DNA of 64,000 nt from Euglena gracilis. Lineage: Eukaryota > Euglenida > Euglenophyceae > Euglenales. The stretch is taken from the NCBI GenBank assembly GCA_039621445.1, contig CP154954.1:73747653-73811652 (forward strand), given 5' to 3'. Every line of letters begins with the position of its first letter. Positions within the stretch are counted from its first letter, which is position 1. Below are positions 51,560-62,213 of the stretch, piece by piece. A program made the translations under genes and the position numbers. The notes under the pieces are model-generated. The model saw nothing but the letters and a program-made list of their open reading frames with translations, searched no databases and had not been told where the DNA came from.

Positions 51560-52482
51560 ATTGTCGGGGAGGTCTGGCTCAGAATGTCTTTTTGCTCCGC
51601 CCTCGGTGTCCCTTCCTCCCTGGTCGGCGTACCACGAGGGAGTACCAGACACCTCGGGCTCCACACTTTCCCATTGTGAGGCCAGGGTGTGCACTGAAAA
51701 AATCTGGGCCAGGGCATTTTCGAAAGCACCTTGGGCACCAAGTCTTTAGAAATGGGCTAAAGAAAGCCTCTACTCCATACCACTGACCAATTTCAAAACG
51801 TTCTGGGCAGGAAGGCCTGTTGTTTAACGACAACGAACCCCTTCCCTTATGTTTGAGGGAGGTGCGGACACCTTGGGTGACCCCATATTTGGCTAAAAAT
51901 GTTTCTGTAACAGAAGCCACTGTTTCAGCACTTGTGGCTTTATAGGGGCGTTTTAACGAAATTAAATGGGGGCCCCAGGTTTCACAAAGAAATGTGTTGC
52001 TGCCACATAAGATATCATGAATGAATGGGACTGATTTGTGGACATTGAATAATGGACAAAACCCTTTCCCACTTAGCACTTTTTGCATTTTATTTTGGGT
52101 TAGCCCCTCCCAACACACTGCTGGTTCTTTGGACCTCTGCTGAATCAGAAGATTGATACATCGGTGCAAAAACAAACGGGCAGGGTGGGATGTGCCAGCC
52201 ACAGTCAAAAAGCATAATACTTATGGAAATTTGGTTTCAAAGCATTTCGTAAGGGGCTAACGTGTCATATAAATTGAGTACCATCAAAGCCAGGGAAAGT
52301 GTAGCACTGTAAAATTGAAAATGGTCTATTAATGAGTCAACCACTTGGTCAGTGGTGGATTTAGGGGCACATCGATTATCGCCCAAAATAAGGAGTAAGA
52401 GCGTAGAGGCGTTCCGAAAAATACTTATACTGGGGTTTCTTCCCAGAAAAAAGTTGATGGTCTAATTTTGCATTTGTTTTTT
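51560..52482 (-). pseudogene. DIRS D4: tyrosine recombinase fragment with complementary region
   Basis: Minus-strand homology to the D1 recombinase (59945-60945) from about 52481 down to 51575. It includes KRPYKATSAETVASVTETFLAK and EIGQWYGVEAFF, with the catalytic Tyr region damaged (SPFLKTW). The complementary region (51575-51690) follows, with CGAGGTGTCTGGTACTCCC on the minus strand. Many indels. It is truncated at its 5' side against a gag fragment of element E type. Confidence 0.75.
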
Positions 52483-52594
52483 GAATGGCATCTCGGGGTA
52501 GGTCTCCACCATCAGGTCGATGTGCAACGCCGTCGCCTCGTCCACCGTATTCCGCAGCAGCGCCACCCGCTGTGCCTCGCTGAGGAGGGGGGTT
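52483..52594 (-). pseudogene. Second fragment of an element E type gag
   Basis: Nearly identical to 50768-50882 (for example ATGGCATCTCGGGGTAGG and GATGTGCAACGCCGTCGCC). Only 112 bp remain. Confidence 0.8.
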
Positions 52595-53100
52595 TTCTTA
52601 GATTCGTTTTAGACAGTAGAAGGGCGTCAAAAAACTTTGCTTCGCTGCCGTGGAAATTAATTCCTGCTCCCGTCGTTATGATTGATCTTTGCACAGCTTG
52701 AGGGCTTCGCGTGAGTCCGTTAAAATAAATTTCCCAGCTACTTCAAAGCGTGATACATCTCCCGTTTCAAGCGACACCTCGTTCTCCGCAATTTGCCCAT
52801 GTAAGGCCATTGTGTGCGGCGGACTTGAGATCCTACGGAGGTGAATAAAAAAACTCGAATATGCCTAACCTTGGGGGACCAAAATTTTGACCTTTCGGCC
52901 AAAGGAGCAATTTTCACACGTTTTTCGTAAAAATTGCTCCAAAATCTGCCAAAAACCACAATTTCAGGTGAGATTTTGTTGAATTACTTTTTCCTTCACG
53001 GTGCTTCGCGCCAGAGGGGCGTTTTATAATCGGGCGGCATTCCAAGGTCATCAGGGAGGTTTTTATATTTAGGGGGGTTTTGTATTTGGCTGGGGTTTAG
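52595..53100. other. Unassigned stretch, possible RNase H remnant
   Basis: The minus strand at about 52735-52600 reads SWEIYFNGLTRSP and GAGINFHG, vaguely like the start of a retroelement RNase H. A perfect 11-12 bp hairpin (GGAGCAATTTT and complement) lies at about 52906-52942. Nothing firm. Confidence 0.25.
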
Positions 53101-53629
53101 GTCGCCCGCGCGTAGTACCAAGCCGAGTATCGCTCGAGTAGCTTATTCGGTAAGGAACTGGGCTCACACGTGGGGGGTCGTGAGTTCCAGACCCAGGTCC
53201 CGCCGTGTGAGTCCTGATCGATCACGTACGGGCAGAGGGCATACCGTGGGGATCGATCGGCGCGTGAGGCTGCACACTTGGACGAACGTTGATCGGTTGG
53301 ATTACCACGGGCGTGGCCCCTTGCTAGCGGACGAGCCACGGCAGGTAGTATGAGCTGCGCCGTGGCCGTCCAACGGTGGGTGGCTAAAACTACATACATG
53401 GTAGCAGAGGAACCCATCTAATGCAACACGAACCAGGGAAATGACAGCCTGACCCCACGGCGCCAGGAAAGTAGACGCATACGTGCCAAGTCTAGGCCGA
53501 CTGAAACTCCTACAACTACACCTACTCCTACACCGTTCCAAAGCCTCAAGCCGATGCTAAGGAGGATGCTCCAATGCGGCAGAGCCCGTCGAAGTGGACA
53601 ACACGTAAACTGCAATCAACAGATAACCC
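53101..53629 (+). mobile_element. TRIM copy 4, truncated at both ends
   Basis: Orientation opposite to the array at 6576-8571. The 3' part of an LTR (53101-53398, ending CATACA) contains the tRNA-like A box (53139-53156) and a degenerate B box (53182-53193). A perfect primer-binding site TGGTAGCAGAG (53399-53409), an internal domain to about 53477, and the first about 150 bp of the 3' LTR follow. Both outer ends are missing and no target duplication is visible. It interrupts ORF G. Confidence 0.85.
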
Positions 53630-55280
53630 AGCTCACCACCCAGAAAATCTCGTAACTTTTTCTCAAAGTCATGAAATTTTCCTTCAATCTGCCTTTGAAC
53701 TTCAATCCCCAAAAGTTGTTTGTGGCAGTTTGCAATGTTTTCCACAGCACTCCCCCCCTCCTGGCATCGTAAAATAAATTGGCTGACTGATTGCTGAATT
53801 TGTTCCTGACTTTTTTGCTTTTCATGCTCAAACTGGCTGCACATTTCAGCAGTTTGTTTCTCCAAATTTTCATGGATGAAATGCAAAAGTTCTGCCTGTG
53901 CTCTGGCATTTTTTTCAGCCAAATTCTTCTCAAAATTTTCCAGCCGATTCTCAATCACAACCTGGGGGGGAATTATGCTCTCCCAGTTAGTTATGCTTCG
54001 GCTCAATTCCTGTAAATAACAATCCACCCCATATGCCCATTGGTCCCATGAGTCAAAATCATCACCCCCCATCATCTGACAATTTGATTCGGGGGGCTGT
54101 GGTTCAAAAACAGGGGGCTGAAAAACAGGCAATTCTGGTTCCATTTCCTCATCCCCCCTCATTTCCATGTTAGACCCTGCATGATTTAACAGCCCGGCTG
54201 GCCCCCCTATGGCCAGATTGGAAGATTCAGCTGTTAAAATTGTTGATGTTAAATTTTCAGGGTCTGGCTCTGTCAAAATTACCATCCCCTTGTTGGCTGT
54301 TAATCTATGGTCCACGGAAAATCTGTCCTCCAACAAAAGCACAGGTTCACCCCCCTCGATCTGTGGAATTTGTGTCCCAAAATCAGGACACTGATTTCCA
54401 AACTGGCTGTCCAGCTGGGGGGTTTGCATCAGAAAACTGAAATTCGCAGAAAAATCTGGCAGATTTTGTTCCAAACACTGATTTCTGGGTGGTACCCAAC
54501 CTGCAGCAATCAAAAAATCCTGCATTTCTCTCAACCGATCTGGGTTTTGCGCACCCTCCCCCTCTGTTTCACAGTCACTTTGATACGACGGGGGGGATTC
54601 TGCCCACTGAACCAGCTGATTTTCCCCTTCCGGCTGTGAATTTTCCCCCTGTGCAGTTATCATCCTTACGGGGAAACAGTTTACAGGGCTATCCCCTGAT
54701 TTTTCAGATGAAAACTCTGAATTATCACCTGAGGCAACCTGTGATTGTGTAAAACCTGTGATTGTAAATGGCAGGGAGCTGGGAATTGATTGATTTGAGA
54801 TTGAAGATTGATTGGCAGACCCTGCAGAAAACCCTGAATGATTCCAATCACCCAGCCAACCAACTGATTGCACAGATTCTGCAGTTCTGACATTTTGATT
54901 TCGGGGACTGCTCTCTGAAAAATCTGGTGGCTGACCTGAAAATTTCTGTGATTCCACATTCACAGACTCAGCAAACTTTTTGGACTCTGAAAACTCTGTG
55001 ACCATGTCAAACTTTTCTGCAAGATTTCTGCTGGCTGTGCCAGCAAAGTCGTCCGTGTTTTCTGGGTTGAAAAACGTTTTGCCGACAGGGCTGGCAAAAA
55101 ATTATCTGCTTGTCATGTTCAGGGAATTCGAAAACTTTTCACTGACGAAGTCAGTGAATCCACCTCTGCCAATCATGTTCAGGGGTTCTGGTTTGTCATC
55201 AACCGAATCCAAAAATTCTTCACTGACAGAGTCAGTGAAGCAACCTCTGCGTACCATGTTCACACCCGGCGCCCCCCCTG
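53630..55280 (-). pseudogene. Fragment G: gag-like coiled-coil ORF
   Basis: From 55005 the minus strand gives about 458 credible codons before running into the TRIM. The protein is Ser/Gln/Glu-rich and ends in a strong coiled coil (ENRLENFEKNLAEKNARAQAELL, then QIQQSVSQF). No knuckle or enzyme domain is present. Organisation recalls the N-terminal gag of element B. The upstream flank (55090-55260) has two perfect 9-bp stem hairpins, TTCACTGAC-GAA-GTCAGTGAA and TTCACTGAC-AGA-GTCAGTGAA. It is cut on the other side by D1. Confidence 0.5.
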
Positions 55281-55408
55281 CGAGACACCTCGGGCTCTGC
55301 ACTTTGCCATTGTGAGGCCATGCCTTGCTCGCCGGCGGTTTGTTGTGATTGTTTGCTGCGCTGGGTTAGGAGGTCCCGCTTAGTGCCTTTCTTCGCCGGA
55401 GTTGGCTG
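55281..55408 (+). repeat. D1 left inverted terminal repeat
   Basis: Starts CGAGACACCTCGGG. Bases 55308-55408 are the reverse complement of 61077-61175 with few changes. Confidence 0.85.
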
Positions 55409-55570
55409 ATTCCTAATCTTGCCCTTCGACACGGAAGAAGACAGAAAGTTTTGAAGAACAGAGTTGGAAGAGACCAAGACAATACAATATCAATATTCAG
55501 AACCTGTAGAACCTGAAGAATATCAAATTCAAGAAAATATTTCGACTTTGACAATTGAAGTCAATGCAGC

Positions 55571-56974
55571 ATGTGGAGAACAAATTGGAATTATCAAGTC
55601 GACGACCTGGACACAGTGCAGCAGAAGAAACGCCAGCTGGAGAACTTGGAGATGCGGTTTCAACGTGGCGAACCGTGGCCATCACTTCCCCCCCAAACAT
55701 CTCAACAGAAAATTTTCAGCAGCAGACAGCCACACACAGTGATGGCCATGGACCCTGGCAGACAGTGGGCAAAAAGCCCAGACGACAACGGAAGACATTG
55801 GGTACCCAGGGTCAAGACCCATTACATTTCAAATTGGGGTGCAGGAAACCTTCAAAATTGGCAGACCCAGCCCAGAGAGCAAAAGCCGCAGCCCACAGAC
55901 CAAATGCCCCCAACCCATCAAGATGGAATAAGGGACAAGGGGGCCAGTACAACAATGGAAAGCCAGCAGATGGCCCAGTCTGGAGCAGAAGGCCAATCCA
56001 AGGGCTATGGCAGCCCACAGGAAGGGGCAAAAGAGGTCTGTACCAACCATCTTTTTCAAATTCAGCCCACAACCCCATTCCAGGGGAGAGGGGGGAGGCC
56101 CAGCAACAGGGCTCCCCCAGATTTCAATTGGGCATGGCAAGAAGCCAGAACTTACAGCCCCGGCCATGGAGGCCAGAGCAAAAGGGGCTTGGGCCCAGGA
56201 GGCCAATCCAAGGGCTATGGCAGCCATACAAGGGGTGGACCTCCAGAGGCCCCCCAGAAGCTAAAGGGCAGCCCCACAGGGGCTTTGTATTTAACACATG
56301 CCCAGCCCCAGGAGGAACAGGGGGAAGGGGAAGGACCCCCACAAGTATTTATTCATCATTCTTCAAATCCCCCAGTGGAATCAAGAAGGGGGGGACCCAC
56401 AGAGGCCCCCCTATGGTATGGATACCAACACCATCATCATCAAGGAGGCCTGATAGGCAAAACAGGGGCAGTAAGCCCTATGGTATGCACTCCAACAACA
56501 AGATCCTCCAGAGAGAGAGTGAGAAGAGAGGAGAGTGCATGCACACCCCCCCAGGAAAACTTTCCCTTTCCAAGGGCTCAAGCCCTAGGGGCCCTAAGGG
56601 TGCAATGTCCAACACCCCCAGCCCAGCCCCCCCAAAATCATCTTATCCAGGAAATAAATTCCATGGAGGAGAAATGGGGAGACACCCCCCTCCATCAAAG
56701 GTTGCAAAAAAGCCTGAAATGGTGGACAAAAAATGCCCCCCCAACAACATGTCAACTCATCAGGGATGGCATTCAACCCCCTTGGGTAAACCCACCAAAA
56801 TTGTCCAACCACCCAAAAATCAGAGCAAATTTGAACCTACCCCAAGCAGAAAAAATACTGCTGGATTACGAAAAATCTGGATCCGTAAAGAGGTTGAGGG
56901 ATTCAACCACCCAGCACCTGATCCCCTGGTTTCTGATTTCAAAACCAGAGGGGGACCAGACAAAATGGAGATTA
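55571..56974 (+). CDS. D1 ORF1: gag-like region and RT N-terminus
   Basis: 468 codons up to the transposon. Gln/Pro/Gly-rich low-complexity gag-like region, then from about 56680 conserved pre-RT sequence (RLQKSLKWWTKNAP, LIRDGIQPPWV, AEKILLDYEKSG, HLIPWFLISKPEG). A competing frame (55555-57114) is open but lacks these motifs. Translation continues at 58346 after removal of the transposon, giving one frame of about 988 codons in total. The start codon (ATG 55571) is the first in this frame. Confidence 0.75.
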
Positions 56975-58345
56975 CACCTAACAGCCAATATATTTCGCAC
57001 TCCATAACAAAATTTTTGCACTTATTAACAAAATGTTTGCACATTTTACCAAAAATGTTCGCACTTTATACCAATATTTTTGCACTTTTTATCAAAAATT
57101 TTCGCACTTTATAACAAAAATTTTTGCACTTAATTTCATGTTTTCGCACAGGTCAATTTTTTTCTAATCAACTTGAGTGCACCACATTTACTGCTGATGC
57201 CCGGGCCACTCAATGCGTTGCGACACATGCCCTGTCACATTATCCCCCCTAGAACACATTTATGCAATCTCGTTTTTGTTGTAATCAGAATTTCTGTTAA
57301 TTGCCACGAGAACAACATTGCCGAAAACCTGTTTGAACAACTCCTGTTCCAAAGCGAAGAATTTGAAGGAAGCTGGTGCCAACGTTGCTCTTTTTGTGGT
57401 CTGCAAAGACGTCACTCGCTTTGCATGCTTCGCGTTGCACAGCACTTGCTTGGAACAGCTTCAAGCCTTGTTTCAACCATTTCATTTTTTTGCTCTGAAA
57501 ACATCCAACTTGATGAGCATTCCACCAAAATTATGATGACAAAACCGTTGTTCCAATGTCAAAAAGGAGGAATTATTGAAATACTTCTGGGATCACATCC
57601 ATACATCTCTCTAAGGTTTTGCGAACCCCCCCCGGGGGGGCTGCTGCAGCCAGCCCCGATTTGGGCCCAGCCCAGCCGCAGCAGCACCCCCCCCCCTGGG
57701 GGGGGGTGCTGCTAGCCCAGCTAGCCAGCCCCTTTTTTGGGGGGTCCAGCCCAAAATTTTTCGGCGCGAAGCGCCGAAAATTTTTGAAAAAATGTGTTCA
57801 AAAGTGGCCAAAAATGGGGTTTGGGGGGCGTTTGGGGCATTTTTGGGGGGTTTCAGATGCATCATTTTTTCAAAACTGTGTTTTGCAGGTCATTTTTGGG
57901 CATTTTTCCGATTTCAGTCCAGCTCGCCCCGGTTCGGGTCCAGCCGGGGTCCAGCCCCCCCCGCCCGCCCGGGGGGGGGGGGGGCGGGCTAGCTAGCCCA
58001 AATTTCTAGCTAGCCCAAATTTCTAGCTAGCCCAAATTTCTAGCCCTAGCCCAGCAACCCCCCCGGGGTCCTTAAAGAGATGTATGATTCACATCAAATG
58101 CATCATCTGGAGTTGTGTGCAAAGTCTTTTGTTTCATTGCATCCATTTCAATTGTCTCATGTGGTTGGGGAATAAAAATCTAAAATGGGCAAACATTTGC
58201 GTTAAGGAATGCAAACAATTTCGGTTCAAAGTGCAAAATTTTTGATGGCAATGGGCAAAAATATTTTTGGGCCTTGGGCAAACTTTTTGACCGCCCTGGG
58301 CAAAAATTTTTGCTTGCTATGGGCAAACATTTTCGACGTTAGGTG
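56975..58345. mobile_element. TA-flanked DNA transposon, non-autonomous (Tc1/mariner-like)
   Basis: 1371 bp with terminal inverted repeats CACCTAAC and GTTAGGTG, flanked by TA (56973-56974 and 58346-58347). Removing it plus one TA joins the two halves of the D1 RT frame as WRLISDCREIN, the expected DIRS motif, which proves the borders. Both ends carry subterminal repeats of the type TTTTTGCAC and GGGCAAAAATTTTTG. No transposase is recognisable; a 180-codon frame (57173-57715) has no family. The superfamily is inferred from the TA duplication only. Confidence 0.85.
57600..58086. mobile_element. Nested foldback/MITE-like sequence
   Basis: 17-bp terminal inverted repeats (CATACATCTCTCTAAGG at 57600-57616 and its complement with one mismatch at 58070-58086) enclose GC-rich sequence with C and G runs and CAGCTAGCC/CTAGCTAGC repeats. 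No target duplication was found, so its nature is uncertain. Confidence 0.5.
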
Positions 58346-59910
58346 TAATAAGCGATTGCAGGGAAATAAATCAAAGGTTCCAGGTGAAACCTTTCAAGCT
58401 GGATCACATCCAGCACATTTTTCCAGTGTTGGAAAAAGGCCACTGGGCATCCAAAATAGACCTAAAGGATGCTTACTTCCACATACCAGTGAGCCAGGCC
58501 CTAAGGCCATTTCTAAGACATCAGGTGGGGGGGCAGACCTGGGAATTCCAGGCAGGCTGTTTTGGCCTAAACATAATGCCCCAAATTTTTATGTCAGTAA
58601 TGAAGACATTCGAAAAGCTGTGGAGAAAAAGGGGCATCCAGGTATTTATTTACCTGGACGACATTTTACTGGTGGCCCCAACACAAAACATCTTACAAAA
58701 TCACCTGAACACAGTCGTCAGGGATTTAATCAAATCAGGGTTCAAAATCAATGTGAAAAAGTCCACCCTCCAGCCCAGCCAAATCGTAAATCATCTTGGA
58801 TTTCAACTAAACTTCCAAGAGGGAATATTACGGGTGCCACCCCAGAAAATAAAAACAGTAAAAAAGGAGCTGGGAAAAATGGTGAAAAAAGATTACATGT
58901 CAAAAAGGCAACTGGCTGCCATTTTGGGCCAAATAAGATGCAATCTAATGGCCCTGCCCTTTCTAAGGGCCTTTACAGATGCCCTGGCAAATTTTTTGGT
59001 GGAAAATTCCACAGCCCCCTGGGACTCAAAACACCCCATTTCCCAAAGGATAAAGGACCAATTAAGGGAAATAAAAATTCTGCTGGACACCTGGGGGGGC
59101 AGACCCTTCCCCCAAAGTGCAACCAGAGAGTTGCACTCAGACAGCAGCACCCATGCCTGGGGGGGGCTGGACATTCGAACAGGCAAAATTGTGCAGGAAT
59201 TTTGGAGGGAAAACTCCATTTTGCACATAAACGTCAAAGAATTAAGTGCAGCAATAAGCACAGTACAAAGCCTAAGCAAACCAGGAGAAAATGTGTCCCT
59301 GTCAGTGGACAATCAAGTAATTTACTATTACTTAACAAAAGGGGGGGGCAGAAAAGACCCCTTCAATTCCATGCTAAGACCCTTTTTCAAATGGTGCATG
59401 GAGCACAACATAAACCTGCAAGTAAAGTGGGTCCCTTCAAAGGAATGCCTGGCAGATCCCATAAGCAGGTGGGAAATGGACAGGGGGGATTATTCCCTGG
59501 ACCCCCAACTTTTTCAATGGCTGAGGCAGCAGTTCAAAAATTACATAAACCTAAAAACAGACCTTTTTGCCTCACCAGGCAACAAAAAACTGCAACAATT
59601 TGTGGCCAGGTTGCCCCACTGGGAAGCCACAGCAGTGGATGCATTGCAATGCCCACTGGACAACATGGGGGGACTTTATGCAAACCCCCCCTGGTCTGTA
59701 ATTCAAAAATTTCTCCCCAGATTAAGAATGTTTCCACAAGCCAAAGTTTTGATGGTCACCCCCTACTGGGATTCAGCCACATGGTGGCCCCAGTTAATAA
59801 AAATGAAAGTACCAGGGACCCCCTGCCTGAAAATCACCCCCTACATGGGTATGTTCACCAACTGCAGGGGGGAAAAAATGCCACCCCCAGGTGGCCCCTG
59901 CTTTGCATGA
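58346..59910 (+). CDS. D1 ORF1 continued: RT, RNase H, Dam-like methyltransferase
   Basis: Numbered from the 58384 methionine. RT fingers and palm residues 1-150 with YLDD at 90-93; RNase H at about 245-365 (HSDSSTHAWGG with catalytic Asp 253, KELSA with Glu 286, SVDNQ with Asp 309); Dam-like module 390-470 with TDLFAS (392-397), YANPPWS (432-438) and VLMVTPYWDS. RT, RNase H, methyltransferase is the standard order for DIRS elements. The frame is intact and ends in TGA (59908-59910), overlapping the recombinase frame by about 20 bp. Confidence 0.9.
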
Positions 59911-61117
59911 TTTGCTCAGGAAAATTTTGGAAGGGAAACAAGTACAAAATTCGACCATTAACGATTTCCTGGGCAGAAACCCCAGTTTGAAAAGGTACCA
60001 AAGTGCCTTTACGCTTTTATGGGTGATTCTGGAGAAAATGGGGGTACCCCCCCCTGAAGCCACCACTGACCAAGTGGTTGACGCTTTAATTCAACTGTTT
60101 CAATTTTCAAAGGCCCAAGCACGCAATGCATACAGTGCTATGCTATTGATCCCTGGCTTTGGGGGCCTGAGGTTCCATGCCATGTTGGCACCTTACAAAA
60201 GGCTTTGGAACCAAAACCTGGAGAAATATGGTGCATTCTGGGATCCCCTCCCAATCCTCCTGGGGCTGGCACAGTCCCCCCTGCCCTCTGATATATGTAC
60301 ATTGCGTAAACAACTCATTTTCTGTTCCCGAATCCTCTGTTTATACAGAAGTTCTGATTTGGCACAGGTCCAAAGAACCACCAGTGTGTTGGGGGGGGCA
60401 CCCTACATCAAAATTAAACGTAAAGGGCAGAAACTCCATAAGTGGGAGAGAGTTGTCTCTATTCCCCAGTGCCCCCAAATCAGTCCCTTTCATTTGATGA
60501 TGTCTTATGTGGCAGCAACACGTTTCTTTATGAAACCTGGGGGCCCCCTCTTAATTACGTTAAAACCCCCCTACAAAGCCATTAAGGCAGATACCATTGC
60601 TTCTATCACCAAAGACTTTTTGACCAAACAGGGTGTGCCCCCCCAGGTTTGAGGACCCCACTCCACCAGAGGGGCAGGGGTTGGTTTGCTCAAAAAATTG
60701 GGCCTTTCTGCCCAAGAAGTTTGTGAAATTGGTCAATGGAAGGGGGTGGAGGCTTTTACAGCCCATTATCAAAGACTTGGTGCCCAAGGTTCCTTGGAGA
60801 ATGCCCTGGCCCCCCTTTTTTCAGTGCACAATCTGGCCTCACAATGGCAAAGTGCAGAGCCCGAGGTGTCTCGTACTCCCTCGAGGCAGACCGAGAAGGG
60901 AGGAAGGGACACCGAGGGCGAAGCACAAAGACATTGTGAGCCCGACCCCCCCACCCGTATACGAAAATTTGTCTTCAAACGCCCTCGATCAGAAGATGGG
61001 GGCCAGGGGGGGGAAGGTGGGGGGGGACCCCCCCAGGCAAAGAAACAGCGCCATGGTCGCCACGTCGGAGACGATGCAGCCAACTCCGGCGAGGCGGCAC
61101 TAAGCGGGACCTCCTAA
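59891..61117 (+). pseudogene. D1 tyrosine recombinase
   Basis: Open from 59891 (no ATG at the opening; expression may rely on the overlap) to an in-frame TGA at 60650-60652, then continuing in the same frame to 61117. The first catalytic Arg block is YRSSDLAQV (about 60340-60370). The HxxR block (HSTR, 60659-60670) lies just after the stop, and the nucleophilic Tyr is in FTAHYQRLG (Tyr 60767-60769). The last part runs through the internal complementary region. The enzyme would integrate a circular cDNA without target duplication. The single stop removes the last two catalytic blocks. Confidence 0.88.
60836..60940 (+). repeat. D1 internal complementary region
   Basis: Left half is complementary to the outermost left end of D1, right half (60870-60940) is perfectly complementary to 61167-61237. 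In DIRS elements this region templates the joining of ends to form the circle. Confidence 0.88.
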
Positions 61118-61237
61118 CCCAGCGCAGCAAACAATCACAACAAACCGCCGGCGAGCAAGGCATGGCCTCACAATGTCTTTGTGCTTCGCCCTCGGTGTCC
61201 CTTCCTCCCTTCTCGGTCTGCCTCGAGGGAGTACGAG
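61077..61237 (+). repeat. D1 right inverted terminal repeat and outer extension
   Basis: 61077-61175 pairs with the left repeat; 61176-61237 is the right outer extension ending GAGGGAGTACGAG. Confidence 0.85.
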
Positions 61238-62179
61238 TGTCGGAGCCGAGACCCCAGCCCCCCGGCCGGCTGCCTCGTCCCCGACACCCACCCTTGGGGC
61301 TGCCGTTCCCTGGCCCGGGGCCAGTGTTTTTCCGGGTGGTGGAGGGCTCAGGCCACCCCCCGTTTCGCCCACTGGTGTACCCCCCGACCAGAGGGGTGTG
61401 CGTAGGATCGAATTTGCTTTTTCCCTGAAAACTTGCACAAAGTCAAAATTCCGTTTAAGTGAAATTGTTGTCCCAAATGCCTTTCCCCATGAGGCCATTT
61501 CACCCACCCTTTCTTAAGAATGCAAAAACACTGGAAATGGTCAGGGTGGGTGTTTTGGTGCAATGGATGGTGGTAAAAGGCAACAGAAACACGCACACAC
61601 CGTGAAAGTGGGAAGAAGGACCTGAAATTGACAATTCTTCCAAACAATGCAACTTGTCTTGAATTCAATTCTCCAAATCAATTGTTGATTGATGCCAATG
61701 TCAAAAAAAACCCACAAAGGTCTGCGGAAGCAAATTGTGTTAAATTAGAACCTCAAATTAGGCTTTTCCTATTGAATGCGCGTCCTTGCGCGGAATGAAA
61801 ATTCCGTGTTTTCAAAAGCTTCCGCCTCACCATTTTTGACTGTCGGACGCCCCCGACAGTCGACACCCCCTCCCTTGCGACATTAGTCGGACCCTCAAAA
61901 AAAAAATGAAAATTGAACAAAAAAAATGAAGAAATCCAAAAATCAGAACGAAACCCGAAAGAAAATGAGAATCCTTCACTAATGTTTTGAGAAAGGGAAT
62001 GAAAAGGAATGATGAAACGCCTATGCCCCTCGCTTGTGTTACCTTGCCACAAAAACAAGGTACACGGCACCACTTAGCGGCTCCACAGAAATGAGCGAAA
62101 GCGCCCCCCCAAAAAATCCAAGCGGCCCCCGAAACCTTCCGACGTGACCACCGCTTGGGGGAGTTTGTACAGCCCCCCC

Positions 62180-62213
<34 letters not shown>

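Larger units (their letters stand above)
55281..61237 (+). mobile_element. DIRS element D1, nearly complete
   Basis: It has the DIRS hallmarks. Inverted terminal repeats (55308-55408 against 61077-61175, nearly identical) have unique outer extensions of about 27 and 62 bp. An internal complementary region (60836-60940) is the reverse complement of the left outer end followed by that of the right outer end; its right half (60870-60940) is a perfect 71-bp inverted match to 61167-61237. ORFs: gag/RT/RNase H/methyltransferase and tyrosine recombinase. No integrase is present. A DNA transposon is inserted at 56975-58345. Mutations: that insertion and one in-frame TGA in the recombinase. Confidence 0.92.

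Noticed and set aside
52512-52740. Independent RNase H gene
   Set aside because: Only a weak resemblance over about 45 residues, partly overlapping the gag shard; not enough to call.
55555-57114. 519-codon frame overlapping D1 gag
   Set aside because: The other frame (55571-56974) carries the conserved pre-RT motifs and joins RT in frame after the transposon is removed.
58209-59990. 593-codon frame overlapping D1 RT
   Set aside because: It is a shadow of the RT/RNase H frame and lacks all catalytic motifs.
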